A stretch of DNA of 64,000 nt from Nonomuraea angiospora (GTDB lineage: Bacteria; Actinomycetota; Actinomycetes; Streptosporangiales; Streptosporangiaceae). Below the pieces are notes generated by a model that had not been told where the DNA came from, searched no databases, and saw only the letters and a program-made list of their open reading frames with translations. How positions within the stretch are numbered: the stretch's first letter is position 1; every line of letters begins with the position of its first letter. A program made the translations under genes and the position numbers. Below, one piece after another: positions 49,303 through 57,285 of this stretch. Location of the stretch: NCBI RefSeq assembly GCF_014873145.1, contig NZ_JADBEK010000001.1, positions 4,278,001-4,342,000 of the forward strand, given 5' to 3'.

Positions 49303-49800
49303 GTGACCGAAACAGCGACCATGGCGCAGCCGTCGTTCGCCGACCTGTTCGCGGCCCAGTACCACTCCCTGGTACGCCTGGCCGGGCTGCTCGGCGCGGA
49401 CGACCCCGAGGACATCGCCCAGGAGGCGTTCGCCCGGCTGCACACAAGGCGGTTGCGCGACGACGGGGCCGCCCTGGCCTACCTGCGCTCCACCGTCTGC
49501 AACCTGACGCGCAACCGCCTGCGCCACCTCAGCCTCGTACGACTGCGCCGCCCCGACCCTCCCGAACCGGCGCGCAGCAGCGAGCACGCCGTGCTCGTCT
49601 CCGAGGAGCACCGCGAGCTGCTGGCCGCCGTGGACCGGCTGCCGCGCCGCCAGCGCGAGGCGCTCGTCCTGCGCTACTGGCTGGACCTGTCGGAACGCGA
49701 GATCGCCGACGCCATGGGCGTCTCGCCCGGATCGGTGAAGACGCACGCGAGCCGGGCCCTGGCGGCCCTGGGCAAGGCGCTGAAGGAGGAGGACGCGTGA
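49303..49800 (+). CDS. ECF/SigE-type RNA polymerase sigma factor
   Basis: A 165-residue group 4 sigma factor. Region 2: FADLFAAQYHSLVRLAGLLGADDPEDIAQEAFARL (the D-x-x-D-x-A-Q-E-x-F core), residues 12-46; region 4: LPRRQREALVLRYWLDLSEREIADAMGVSPGSVKTHASRALAAL, residues ~112-155, with a complete HTH. It resembles the SigE/SACE-type 'sigma-70 family factor' of Streptosporangiales. GTG 49303 or ATG 49321 may start it. Co-transcribed with the downstream membrane protein, whose GTG overlaps its stop. Confidence 0.92.
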   Translation: MTETATMAQPSFADLFAAQYHSLVRLAGLLGADDPEDIAQEAFARLHTRRLRDDGAALAYLRSTVCNLTRNRLRHLSLVRLRRPDPPEPARSSEHAVLVSEEHRELLAAVDRLPRRQREALVLRYWLDLSEREIADAMGVSPGSVKTHASRALAALGKALKEEDA

Positions 49801-51713
49801 ACGACATGGAAGAGCGCCTTCGAGCCGCGTTCGACGCCCAGGCCCGGACCTACGAGCCCGACCCGCACGCCTGGGCTCGCATCATGGAGCGCCGGCCGCG
49901 GCGGCGACCGGCCCGGTGGCTGCTGGCCGCGCTGCCGGTGGCGCTGCTGACGGTGTTCGTTCCTGTGCTGCTCAACGGGGGCCTGGGCAGGAACAGCGCG
50001 ATCGACCCGACCGGGGTCTACCAGCAGCTCATGAAAGAGAGGAGGCCCCTCGGCGAGGAGGTGACCATCGACAATCCCTCCGAGGGCAAGCCGCTGCGCC
50101 TCTGGTTCGCCAAGGCGAAGCTCGGCTATCCCGAGCTCTGCGTCGTCGTGGAGCGGGCCGCCGCCGAGCCGTACGGGAACTGCTCGGATCTCTATCAGGG
50201 GGATTACTCGGACGCGTGGTTCGTGGGCAGCACCCTGCGGGACGGGGCGGCCACCGCGATGGACTGGGGTGTGGCACGCCAGGACGTGGGCGCGGTCACG
50301 GGTGTCACGGAGGGCGGGAAGGAGTTCGCCGGCACGCTGCGGAGCCCGGACGGAGCGCCGTACCGCATCTGGACCGTGACCTATCCGGCCCAGGAGACGC
50401 TGTCCAAGGTGGAGATCGCCGACGTCAAGGGCAGAAACGTCGGCTGGGGAACCCGCGGCATGATATCTCCGGCGATCCAGCCCGCCCTGGGCGCGTCCAT
50501 GGAGCTACCCGAGGGCGTCTCGGTACGGCCGGTCCGGTCGAAGGGCGGGCAGGAGTTCACCTCGACGCGGGCCGGCGCTTATGTCGGCACGCTGAGGGCC
50601 CCCTTGCCGCTCCAGCCCACGCAGACGATCTCGCGTTCCGGCGTGATCGTCGGCGTCGCGCGCAAGGACGTCGCCAGGATCGAGGTCTCGGTCAACGACG
50701 GAGGCACGATGACCATGGAGACCAGGCCCGATCCGTGGAATCTGGGAGTGGCGCTGTTCGCCGGACCGTCGCCGGCCGATGCCCGCGGGAACGGCTATCG
50801 CGTGATCGCCTATGACGCGTCAGGCCGGCAGGTCCACGTGGACACGGTAGGGGGGACCAACGACGATCCCCGTCCGGCGGTCGGCGAAATGATGACCATC
50901 CCGGGCACCGAGGGCTCCGGCCGTCCGATGCGCGTCTGGTTCAACAGGAACAACGAGTTCTGCTACTCCGGAGGCGTCGTGCCGGACGACTGGAGCTCCT
51001 CCACCAGCTGCGTGAAGAGCTTCCGGGAGGGCTCCTTCGGTTACCTGGAGACGACCAGCTACCTGCCCGAACCCGGCGTCGTCAGCTACTTCGGCCCGGC
51101 CGGCGAGGACTGGGAGACGGTCGACGCGGTGCTCTCCGACGGCCGGCAGATCCGCGGCTCGTTCCTGCGTGGCACCGGCGCCCCGCGCCCGGTCTGGCAT
51201 GTCGGCGTCCCGCTCGGAGCCGAGGTCGGAGGCTTCCTCATGAAGCTGAAGAACAAGCCGGTCAAGCAGGTCCCGATATACGCCAAGGACTGCGCGAGGC
51301 AGGCCGCGAGGTCCGACACCACCCGCCACACGCTCCCCGCGGGCGTCACGACTCTCCTCGCCCCGAACTGCGTGGCCTTCTGGGAGCGCGGCGAGGTGAT
51401 GCCGTCGCTGCCCGGGCCGCTGCCGGGCGGAAAGCTGAGCGACCTGCTGGACGAGGAGCGGCCGACCCGGTGGATCGACGGATACAAGTCCTGGTACGGC
51501 TACGCCCTCGCCGGCACCGTCAAGGTCGAGGCCACGATGAAGAACGGCATCACGGCCACGGCCGACGCGGCCCCCGATCCATGGGGACAGGGAGTGGCGC
51601 TGTTCGCCGCTCCGAAACCCACGGCCAAGGAGTTCACCGGCTCGAACGTCGTCCTGAAGGGTTACGGCGCTGACGGCAAGGAACTGTGGCGGAAGGCTCT
51701 TCCTCCCTCCTAG
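49797..51713 (+). CDS. Large membrane protein, probable anti-sigma partner
   Basis: A 638-residue protein: a 38-residue cytoplasmic N-terminus (MNDMEERLRAAFDAQARTYEPDPHAWARIM), one membrane helix near 39-60, and a ~570-residue extracytoplasmic part containing three similar modules. Evidence for repeats: PRPDPWNLGVALFAGPSPADARGNGYRVIAYDASG and APDPWGQGVALFAAPKPTAKEFTGSNVVLKGYGADG align, as do EGKPLRLWFAKAK / EGSGRPMRVWFNRNN. The GTGA overlap with the sigma gene and the topology suggest an anti-sigma factor with an unusually large sensor. No zinc-binding anti-sigma motif is present. Confidence 0.72.
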   Translation: MNDMEERLRAAFDAQARTYEPDPHAWARIMERRPRRRPARWLLAALPVALLTVFVPVLLNGGLGRNSAIDPTGVYQQLMKERRPLGEEVTIDNPSEGKPLRLWFAKAKLGYPELCVVVERAAAEPYGNCSDLYQGDYSDAWFVGSTLRDGAATAMDWGVARQDVGAVTGVTEGGKEFAGTLRSPDGAPYRIWTVTYPAQETLSKVEIADVKGRNVGWGTRGMISPAIQPALGASMELPEGVSVRPVRSKGGQEFTSTRAGAYVGTLRAPLPLQPTQTISRSGVIVGVARKDVARIEVSVNDGGTMTMETRPDPWNLGVALFAGPSPADARGNGYRVIAYDASGRQVHVDTVGGTNDDPRPAVGEMMTIPGTEGSGRPMRVWFNRNNEFCYSGGVVPDDWSSSTSCVKSFREGSFGYLETTSYLPEPGVVSYFGPAGEDWETVDAVLSDGRQIRGSFLRGTGAPRPVWHVGVPLGAEVGGFLMKLKNKPVKQVPIYAKDCARQAARSDTTRHTLPAGVTTLLAPNCVAFWERGEVMPSLPGPLPGGKLSDLLDEERPTRWIDGYKSWYGYALAGTVKVEATMKNGITATADAAPDPWGQGVALFAAPKPTAKEFTGSNVVLKGYGADGKELWRKALPPS

Positions 51714-53212
51714 CCGAGACCGCCTCCGACGCCGAGGTTGCGGTAGCGGGCCCGGCGGGCCGCGAAACGGTCCGCCGGGCTCAGCTCCAGCAGGTTGGCG
51801 ATCTCGTACTCCAGCGCCCGCCCCACCCGCTCGCAGAACTGCCGCGGCTCGTAGGCGGCGTCCGGCACCTCCGGGACGACCCGGTCCACGATGCCGTCGC
51901 GGCGCAGGTCGGTGGCGCGGATGCGCTGGGCCTGGGCGATCTCGGGCGCGAAGTCCACCGAGCGGTAGAGGATGGCCGAGGCGCCCTCCGGCGGCAGCGG
52001 CGACAGCCAGGCGTGCTGGGCGCAGAGCACCCGGTCGGCGGGCAGCAGCGCCAGCGCCGCCCCGCCCGCGCCCTCGCCGAGTAGCAGGCACACGGTCGGC
52101 GCGTCGAGCATGACCAGCTCGGCCAGGCAGCGGGCGATCTCGGCGGCCAGCCCGCCCTCCTCGGCCGCCTTCGACAGGTCGGCGCCCGCCGTGTCGACGA
52201 CGGTGATCAGGGGCAGGCCCAGCTCGGCCGCCAGCCGCATGCCCCGCCGGGCCACCCTGAGCCCGGCCGGGCCGAGGGGCGAGTTGGTCCGCTGGACCCG
52301 CCGGTCCTGCCCGAGCACCACCGCCGGCGCCGTGCCGAACCTGGCCAGCGCCAGCAGCAGCCCCGGCTCGTTCTCGCCCTCCCCGCTGCCGCTGAGCGGG
52401 GTCACGTCGGTGGCGGCGAGCTTGAGCAGCGTACGCACGCCGGGCCGGTCGTCGCGGCGCGAGCGGGTGATCGCCTCCCACGCCTCGACGGGCCGCAGGT
52501 CCTCCTCCGGCGGCGTGCCCGCCTCCACCCCGGACCTGTCGTCGGCGAGCACGCTGAGCGCCCTGATCGCGACCTCCCGCGCCTCCTCGGCCGGGACCAC
52601 CGCGTCGATCAGGCCCTTCCGGTGGAGGTTCTCCGCGACCTGCACGCCCTCGGGGAACGGGTAGCCGTGCAGCGACTCGAACACCCGCGGCCCCATGAAC
52701 CCGATCAGCGCCCCCGGCTCGGCCGCCGTGACGTGCCCGAGCGACCCCCACGACGCGAACACCCCGCCCGTCGTCGGATGCCGCAGGTAGACCAGGTAGG
52801 GCAGGCCCTCGCTCCGGTGCAGCTGGATCGCGGTGGTGATCTTCACCATCTGGACGAACGCGAGCGCGCCCTCCTGCATCCGCGTGCCGCCCGACGCGGG
52901 CGCGGCCAGCACCGGCAGCCGCTCGCGGGTGGCCCGCTCCACGGCGGCCGTGAACCGCTCGGCCGCCGCCACCCCGATCGAGCCCGCCATGAACGAGAAC
53001 TCGCAGGCCACCACGGCCACCCTGCGGCCGCCGAGCAGCCCTTCGCCGGTGATGACCGACTCGTCGTAGCCGGACTTGACGCGGGCCGCGGCCAGCTCGT
53101 CGGCGTAGGGGGAGCCGGGCTGCGCCGGGTCGGCGGGCGGCGCATCCCACGACTTCCACGAACCCCGGTCGAGGATCGTTTCGATCAGTGTGCGCGCGTC
53201 CGGACGGCTCAC
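51710..53212 (-). CDS. Fused acetyl-CoA carboxylase carboxyltransferase (AccD-AccA)
   Basis: A 500-residue carboxyltransferase that joins beta (AccD-like, residues 1-240) and alpha (AccA-like, 250-480) halves. Seen: SVITGEGLLGGRRVAVVACEFSFMAGSIGVAAAERF, APASGGTRMQEGALAF (oxyanion GG) near 105 and GLIDAVV; then VVLGQDRRVQRTNSPLGPAG, DTAGAD near 355 and LLGEGAGGAALAL near 390 (second oxyanion). The AccD zinc finger is missing. It carboxylates acetyl- or another acyl-CoA with a biotin protein not encoded here. The CoA-transferase gene is 74 nt upstream. Stop shared as CTAG with the convergent gene. Confidence 0.9.
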   Translation of the reverse strand: MSRPDARTLIETILDRGSWKSWDAPPADPAQPGSPYADELAAARVKSGYDESVITGEGLLGGRRVAVVACEFSFMAGSIGVAAAERFTAAVERATRERLPVLAAPASGGTRMQEGALAFVQMVKITTAIQLHRSEGLPYLVYLRHPTTGGVFASWGSLGHVTAAEPGALIGFMGPRVFESLHGYPFPEGVQVAENLHRKGLIDAVVPAEEAREVAIRALSVLADDRSGVEAGTPPEEDLRPVEAWEAITRSRRDDRPGVRTLLKLAATDVTPLSGSGEGENEPGLLLALARFGTAPAVVLGQDRRVQRTNSPLGPAGLRVARRGMRLAAELGLPLITVVDTAGADLSKAAEEGGLAAEIARCLAELVMLDAPTVCLLLGEGAGGAALALLPADRVLCAQHAWLSPLPPEGASAILYRSVDFAPEIAQAQRIRATDLRRDGIVDRVVPEVPDAAYEPRQFCERVGRALEYEIANLLELSPADRFAARRARYRNLGVGGGLG

Positions 53213-53286
53213 TATCGCTCCCTAAATGTCGGCCAGCCTTGCAATGTTGACGCACGAAACGATCGTCCGGTGCCGCGAAATGCGGA

Positions 53287-54444
53287 TCATCGTTCACGCT
53301 CTTCGAGCCAGGCGAGCACGGCGTCGCCGTCCTGGCCGAGGGCGGGTGGCGCGGTGTGCTCGAACCCCTCGAGACCGTCGAAGCGCAGCGGCGGCCCGGG
53401 CAGCTCGATCGTGCCCAGCACCGGGTGCTCCACCTCGACGACCAGCCCCTGCGAGCGGGTCTGGTCCCAGGCGTAGACCTCGTCGAGCGTCCTGATCGCG
53501 CCCGCGGGCACGCCCTCCTCGCCCAGCCTGGCCAGCCAGTGGGCGCGGTCGTGGGCCGCCAGGGCCTTCTCCATGTCCGCGATCAGCTCGTCCCGGTGCG
53601 CGAACCTGTCACGGTTGGTGGCGTATTTCGCGGCGTCGGGGTCGATGCCGAGGAGCGTGGCCACCTTCTTCCACTGGCCGTCGTTGGCGGCGGCGATCTG
53701 CAGCATGCCGTCGGCGCAGCGGAAGGCGCCGTAGGGGGCGATGGAGGCGTGGTGGTTGCCGCCGGCCGCCGGCACCTTGCCGCCGACCGTCCAGGCGGTG
53801 CCGTGGTAGGCATGGACGCCGGTGATCGCGGCCAGCAGCGAGGTGCGCACGACGCGGCCCCTGCCGGTGCGCTCGCGCTCGTAGAGGGCGCCGGTGACGC
53901 CGTACGCGCCGTGGATGCCGGCGAGCAGGTCGGCGATGGAGGCGCCGACGCGGTAGGGCTCGTCGGGCGACGGCCCGGTCAGCGACATCAGGCCGGCCTC
54001 GCCCTGGGCGATCTGGTCGTAGCCGGGCCGCCCGCCCTCCGGGCCGTCGTGGCCGAAGCCGGTGATCGACAGGATGACCAGGCGGGGGTTGAGCTCGTGG
54101 AGGCGCTCGACGGAGAAGCCCAGGCGGTCGAGCACGCCGGTGCGGAAGTTCTCGATCAGGACGTCGCTCTGGCGGACGAGGCGCTCGATGAGCCGCTTGC
54201 CGTCGGCGGACTTGAGGTCGACGGCGATGGACTGCTTGTTGCGGTTGGCTGCCAGGAAATAAGTCGAAATTTCGTGATCCGGCCCGACGAACGGCGGCCC
54301 CCACCCGCGCGACTCGTCGCCCCCGTCCGGATGCTCCACCTTGATCACCCGAGCGCCCAGGTCACCCAGCATCTGCGCCGCGTGCGGCCCGGCCAGGGCC
54401 CTGGACAGATCGAGCACGACGATGTCACCGAGGGGTCCGAGCAA
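53287..54444 (-). CDS. CaiB/BaiF-type (class III) CoA-transferase
   Basis: A 385-residue family III CoA-transferase. Motifs: LGDIVVLDLSRALAGPHAAQMLGDLGARVIKVE at the N-terminus, NRNKQSIAVDLKS near 68, ENFRTGVLDRLG near 99, and GRPGYDQIAQGEAGLMSLTG near 148 with the catalytic Asp; C-terminus ELPGPPLRFDGL. TTG 54444 has AGGAGG 6 nt upstream; the first TTG abuts it and is unlikely. It moves CoA between carboxylic acids. With the downstream carboxyltransferase it forms a probable acyl-CoA pathway of unknown substrate. Confidence 0.93.
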   Translation of the reverse strand: MLGPLGDIVVLDLSRALAGPHAAQMLGDLGARVIKVEHPDGGDESRGWGPPFVGPDHEISTYFLAANRNKQSIAVDLKSADGKRLIERLVRQSDVLIENFRTGVLDRLGFSVERLHELNPRLVILSITGFGHDGPEGGRPGYDQIAQGEAGLMSLTGPSPDEPYRVGASIADLLAGIHGAYGVTGALYERERTGRGRVVRTSLLAAITGVHAYHGTAWTVGGKVPAAGGNHHASIAPYGAFRCADGMLQIAAANDGQWKKVATLLGIDPDAAKYATNRDRFAHRDELIADMEKALAAHDRAHWLARLGEEGVPAGAIRTLDEVYAWDQTRSQGLVVEVEHPVLGTIELPGPPLRFDGLEGFEHTAPPALGQDGDAVLAWLEERER

Positions 54445-54509
54445 GATCAACCTCCTGCTTGCTTTCCGGGGCGAAAGAACATTCTCTCAGTTGCCCACAC
54501 CACGTCTTC

Positions 54510-54515
54510 TACCCT
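54510..54515 (+). promoter_or_regulatory. -10 box TACCCT of the kinase gene (leaderless)
   Basis: TACCCT precedes GTG 54523 by 7 nt. Confidence 0.45.
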
Positions 54516-54522
54516 GGGTCCG

Positions 54523-55089
54523 GTGAACGACCTGGCCGATCGCATCATGACCCTGCGCCCCTCCTGCGGCCCCGTCCGGCTGGTGGCCGTGGACGGGCCG
54601 GCGGGGGCGGGCAAGACGACGTTCGCGGGGCGGCTGGGGGCGGCGCTCGGGTGCCAGGTGATCCACAGCGACGACTTCCCCGTGCCGTGGGAGGAGGGGC
54701 CCGGCGGCTGGTTCCACGCGCTGGAGTCGCAGGTGCTGGTCCGGCTCCGGGACGGCGTGCCCGGAGGTTTCCGCAGGTACGACTGGGTGCGCGGCGAGTA
54801 CGCCGAGCACGTGGCGGTCCCGGTCGCGCCGGTCCTGGTCATCGAGGGCGTCGGCACGGCCCGCGCCTCGATCGCCCGCCTGCTGGCCTTCACCGTCTGG
54901 GTGGACGCGCCGCGGGCGCTGCGCTTCGCGCGGGTCATGGAGCGGGACGGGGCCGAGCTGGAGCCTCGGTGGCTGGAGTGGTTCGCGGCCGAGGAGAAGT
55001 GGTTCGCCGAGGACCGGTCCCGCGACCGGGCCGACCTGATCGTCGAGACCGGCCAGACCGGCCAGAGACGGGCGACCGGGCCTACCTGA
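54523..55089 (+). CDS. P-loop kinase (uridine kinase-like) with altered C-terminus
   Basis: A 188-residue uridine/nucleoside-kinase-like protein. Walker A GPAGAGKTTFAG near residue 26, Asp pair in IHSDDFPVPWEEG near 47-58, YDWVRGEYAEH near 86, VLVIEGVGTAR near 105 and VWVDAPRALRFARVMERDG near 126 (lid). GTG 54523 has a -10 box 7 nt before. A 50-bp tandem duplication at the 3' end (55024-55106) is not a multiple of three and shifts the frame, replacing the ancestral ending (about ADLIVETGQAS) by ADLIVETGQTGQRRATGPT. Substrate unknown. Confidence 0.87.
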   Translation: MNDLADRIMTLRPSCGPVRLVAVDGPAGAGKTTFAGRLGAALGCQVIHSDDFPVPWEEGPGGWFHALESQVLVRLRDGVPGGFRRYDWVRGEYAEHVAVPVAPVLVIEGVGTARASIARLLAFTVWVDAPRALRFARVMERDGAELEPRWLEWFAAEEKWFAEDRSRDRADLIVETGQTGQRRATGPT

Positions 55090-55106
55090 TCGTCAAGACC
55101 GGCCAG
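55024..55106 (+). repeat. 50-bp-period tandem duplication at a gene end
   Basis: A 33-bp block at 55024-55056 recurs at 55074-55106 with two mismatches (period 50). The second copy contains a possible older C-terminus and stop (TAG at 55113-55115). Confidence 0.85.
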
Positions 55107-55152
55107 GCCTCCTAGGGACGCGCGACGCCGCCGAGACAGGCAGGTGCCGGGT

Positions 55153-55204
55153 GCCGTCGACAGCGGCTGGAGGTGACGGGCGCCGTCGAGAGCGGCTAGA
55201 GGTG
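55153..55204. repeat. 29-bp-period direct repeat
   Basis: GCCGTCGACAGCGGCTGGAG (from 55153) recurs with changes from 55182. The second copy includes the histidine phosphatase stop codon, so this interval has undergone a second local duplication. Confidence 0.7.
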
Positions 55205-55855
55205 GCCGACGTCGTTGAACCGGACGAGCCCCGAGCCGTCCCAGACGGAGACGGAGGCGTTCAGCACCGGCGCGAACTTCAGCACCGCGCCCAGATCCGC
55301 GTCCGGCCCGCCCCCGAGGACGTGGCGCAGGCCCAGCACCACCGAGTCGTGGGCGACGATCAGCACCCGCCGCCCGGCCGCGCGCTCGCGCAGGTCGGCG
55401 AGAAGGTCACGGAGCCGCACCACGACGTCGGCCAGCGACTCGCCGCCGGGCGGCCGGAAGGCGTAGGCGCCCTCGGCCTCCCGCCGCGCCATCTCCTCGG
55501 GAAAGCGCTCCCTGATCGCGGCCACGTTGTAGCGCGCGAACGCGCCCGCCTCCTGGTCCCTGAGCCGCCTGTCCACGGTGAGCGGCAGCGGCCCGGCGCC
55601 CCACGCCCGCAGCGCCACCCGCCACGTGTCGAGCGCCCGGAGGTAGGGCGAGCACCACACCACCTCGGGGGTCTCGGCGGCGGGCAGGCCCGCCAGCGAC
55701 CGCCCGAACGCGGCGGCCTGCGCCCGGCCCAGGTCCGTCAGCGTGACCTCGTCGTCCCCGCGCTCGTAGACCAGCGGCGCCGACCCGGCCTCCCGGTGGG
55801 CGAGGTTGGCCTCGCTCTCCCCGTGTCGCACCGCCATGATCCGCGTCGGTCCCAT
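55196..55855 (-). CDS. Histidine phosphatase (phosphoglycerate mutase-like) protein
   Basis: A 219-residue branch of the histidine phosphatase superfamily. RHGESEAN near residue 10 holds the phospho-acceptor His, CSPYLRALDT near 68 the second Arg, and VAHDSVVLGLRH near 168 the second His; a Glu in GAFARYN/LRDQEAGAF is the probable proton donor. Four active-site residues are intact. ATG 55855 lacks a clear ribosome-binding site; ATG 55837 (MAVRHGE) is an alternative. Upstream there is a palindrome. Substrate is a phosphate ester, unidentified. Confidence 0.88.
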   Translation of the reverse strand: MGPTRIMAVRHGESEANLAHREAGSAPLVYERGDDEVTLTDLGRAQAAAFGRSLAGLPAAETPEVVWCSPYLRALDTWRVALRAWGAGPLPLTVDRRLRDQEAGAFARYNVAAIRERFPEEMARREAEGAYAFRPPGGESLADVVVRLRDLLADLRERAAGRRVLIVAHDSVVLGLRHVLGGGPDADLGAVLKFAPVLNASVSVWDGSGLVRFNDVGHL

Positions 55856-55907
55856 CCCGACATCTTGTCACGGACCCTCCATCCAATTACGGTCAGGCCC
55901 GTTATAT

Positions 55908-55922
55908 GGACCTGGGAGGTCC
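55908..55922. promoter_or_regulatory. Palindrome GGACCT-GGG-AGGTCC
   Basis: A perfect 6-3-6 inverted repeat 52 nt upstream of the phosphatase ATG, next to a minus-strand TATAAC that could be its -10. Confidence 0.45.
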
Positions 55923-56051
55923 TACGCCTTATCGCTCTCAACTCCGGCCCACGCCGAACCCACCGCCGTCCCACCCACCGGCTGCGGCTTCCAGAGCCTC
56001 GGCACGTTCCCGCTGACCGGCGCCACCACCGCGGGCACCGCGCTGGACGCC

Positions 56052-56383
56052 CGCCACCTGCTCATGCTGCGCCTCCGGCCCGGCGCTGCTCGGGATCAGG
56101 GACGTTCGCGGCTGCAATGGGTGATCACCTTAGCGAGGGCCTCGGCGACGTCGCCGGCCGCCTCAGGGGCGTCCATGAGCATGGCCTGGCGTACCCACAC
56201 CACGGTCCTGGCGGCCTCCTCGGCGCCCGGGCACGGCTCGGCGCGGGCGCCCTCGGCGGTGAGGGCGGCCATCGTGCCGAGCGGCGGGTAGCCGGCGTCG
56301 AGCGGCACCCCCTCCGCGGCCATGGCCGCCAGCGCGAACTCCCGGTCCACCCCGGCGTCGAGGCGCAGCATGAGCAGGTGGCG
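56052..56383. repeat. Inverted 24-bp repeat: aminotransferase fragment facing its relative
   Basis: CGCCACCTGCTCATGCTGCG plus four more bases is found on the plus strand at 56052-56075 and, perfectly inverted, at 56360-56383 inside the DegT-type gene. In both places it encodes D-(A/S)-R-H-L-L-M-L-R-L in the corresponding frame. The gene-free 55,857-56,095 stretch therefore holds a plus-strand scrap of a related aminotransferase; its outer parts are unrecognisable. Confidence 0.75.
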
Positions 56384-57271
56384 CGAGTCGCGCGTCGTGC
56401 CCTCGGGCTGCGGCACCACGGTCACCTCGGGGACATGGGCCAGCTCGCGTTCCAGGGCGGCGCAGAATGCGTTCCTGCGCTCGATCTCCTCGTCGAGGCG
56501 GTCGAGCCAGGGCAGCAGGAGCGCCGCCTGGATCTCGGTGAGGCGCAGGTTCCAGCCGACGGACGGGTGGCCGTACCAGCGGCCGCCGGGCGCGCGGCCG
56601 ACGTTGCAGGCCGACCAGACGCGCTCGTGCACGGCCTGGTCGCGGCAGACGATGAGGCCGCCCTCGCCGGCGGTCATCGCCTTGCTCGCCTGGAAGCTGT
56701 AGACGCCCGCGTCGCCCAGACCGCCCACGGGACGGTCCCGGTACGTGGCGCCGTGCGCCTGGGCGGCGTCCTCGACGACCGCGAGGCCGTGCCGGGCGGC
56801 CAGGTCGTTGAGCGGGTCCATGTCGGCGGGGCTGCCCGCCAGGTGCACGGGCATGATCGCCGCGGTCCTGCCGGTCACCGCGTCCCGCACGGCTCCCGGC
56901 GACAGGTGCAGGTCCACCGGGTCCACGTCGGCGACGACGGGGACGGCGCCGGCCAGCAGCACGGCGGTGGCCGAGGCCACGAACGTGTACGCCGGGACGA
57001 TCACCTCGTCGCCCCTGCCCACGCCGAGGCCGCGCAGCGCGGCGAACAGGCCCAGCGTGGCGTTGCCCACGGCGACGCCGTACGGGACGCCGGAGCGGCT
57101 GGCGAACGCGGCGGTCAGGTCCGCCACCACGGAACCGCCCTGCGTGGCTCCCCACAGGCCGCTCTCGAGCACCTTGGTGACGAGCTCGCGCTGCGCGGGG
57201 TCGAGGGGCGGCGGCCAGGCGGGCCAGGAGGCCGAGCGGACAGGAGTGCCGCCGTGGATGGCGAGCGTCAC
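56096..57271 (-). CDS. DegT/DnrJ/EryC1/StrS-type PLP aminotransferase
   Basis: A 391-residue sugar or cyclitol aminotransferase-like enzyme. N-terminus LAIHGGTPVR, cofactor-binding GNATLGLFAALRGLGVGRGDEVIVPAYTFVASA near 70-95, VVEDAAQAHGATY near 160 (Asp, His), and the PLP Lys in SFQASKAMTAGEGGL near 195. GTG 57271 with AAGGGA upstream; an earlier GTG 57289 would overlap the preceding stop (GTGA). Such enzymes transfer amino groups to keto sugars/cyclitols, suggesting that the surrounding amidohydrolases act on sugar or cyclitol derivatives. Confidence 0.9.
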   Translation of the reverse strand: MTLAIHGGTPVRSASWPAWPPPLDPAQRELVTKVLESGLWGATQGGSVVADLTAAFASRSGVPYGVAVGNATLGLFAALRGLGVGRGDEVIVPAYTFVASATAVLLAGAVPVVADVDPVDLHLSPGAVRDAVTGRTAAIMPVHLAGSPADMDPLNDLAARHGLAVVEDAAQAHGATYRDRPVGGLGDAGVYSFQASKAMTAGEGGLIVCRDQAVHERVWSACNVGRAPGGRWYGHPSVGWNLRLTEIQAALLLPWLDRLDEEIERRNAFCAALERELAHVPEVTVVPQPEGTTRDSRHLLMLRLDAGVDREFALAAMAAEGVPLDAGYPPLGTMAALTAEGARAEPCPGAEEAARTVVWVRQAMLMDAPEAAGDVAEALAKVITHCSRERP

Positions 57272-57285
57272 GGGAGATCGTCCCT

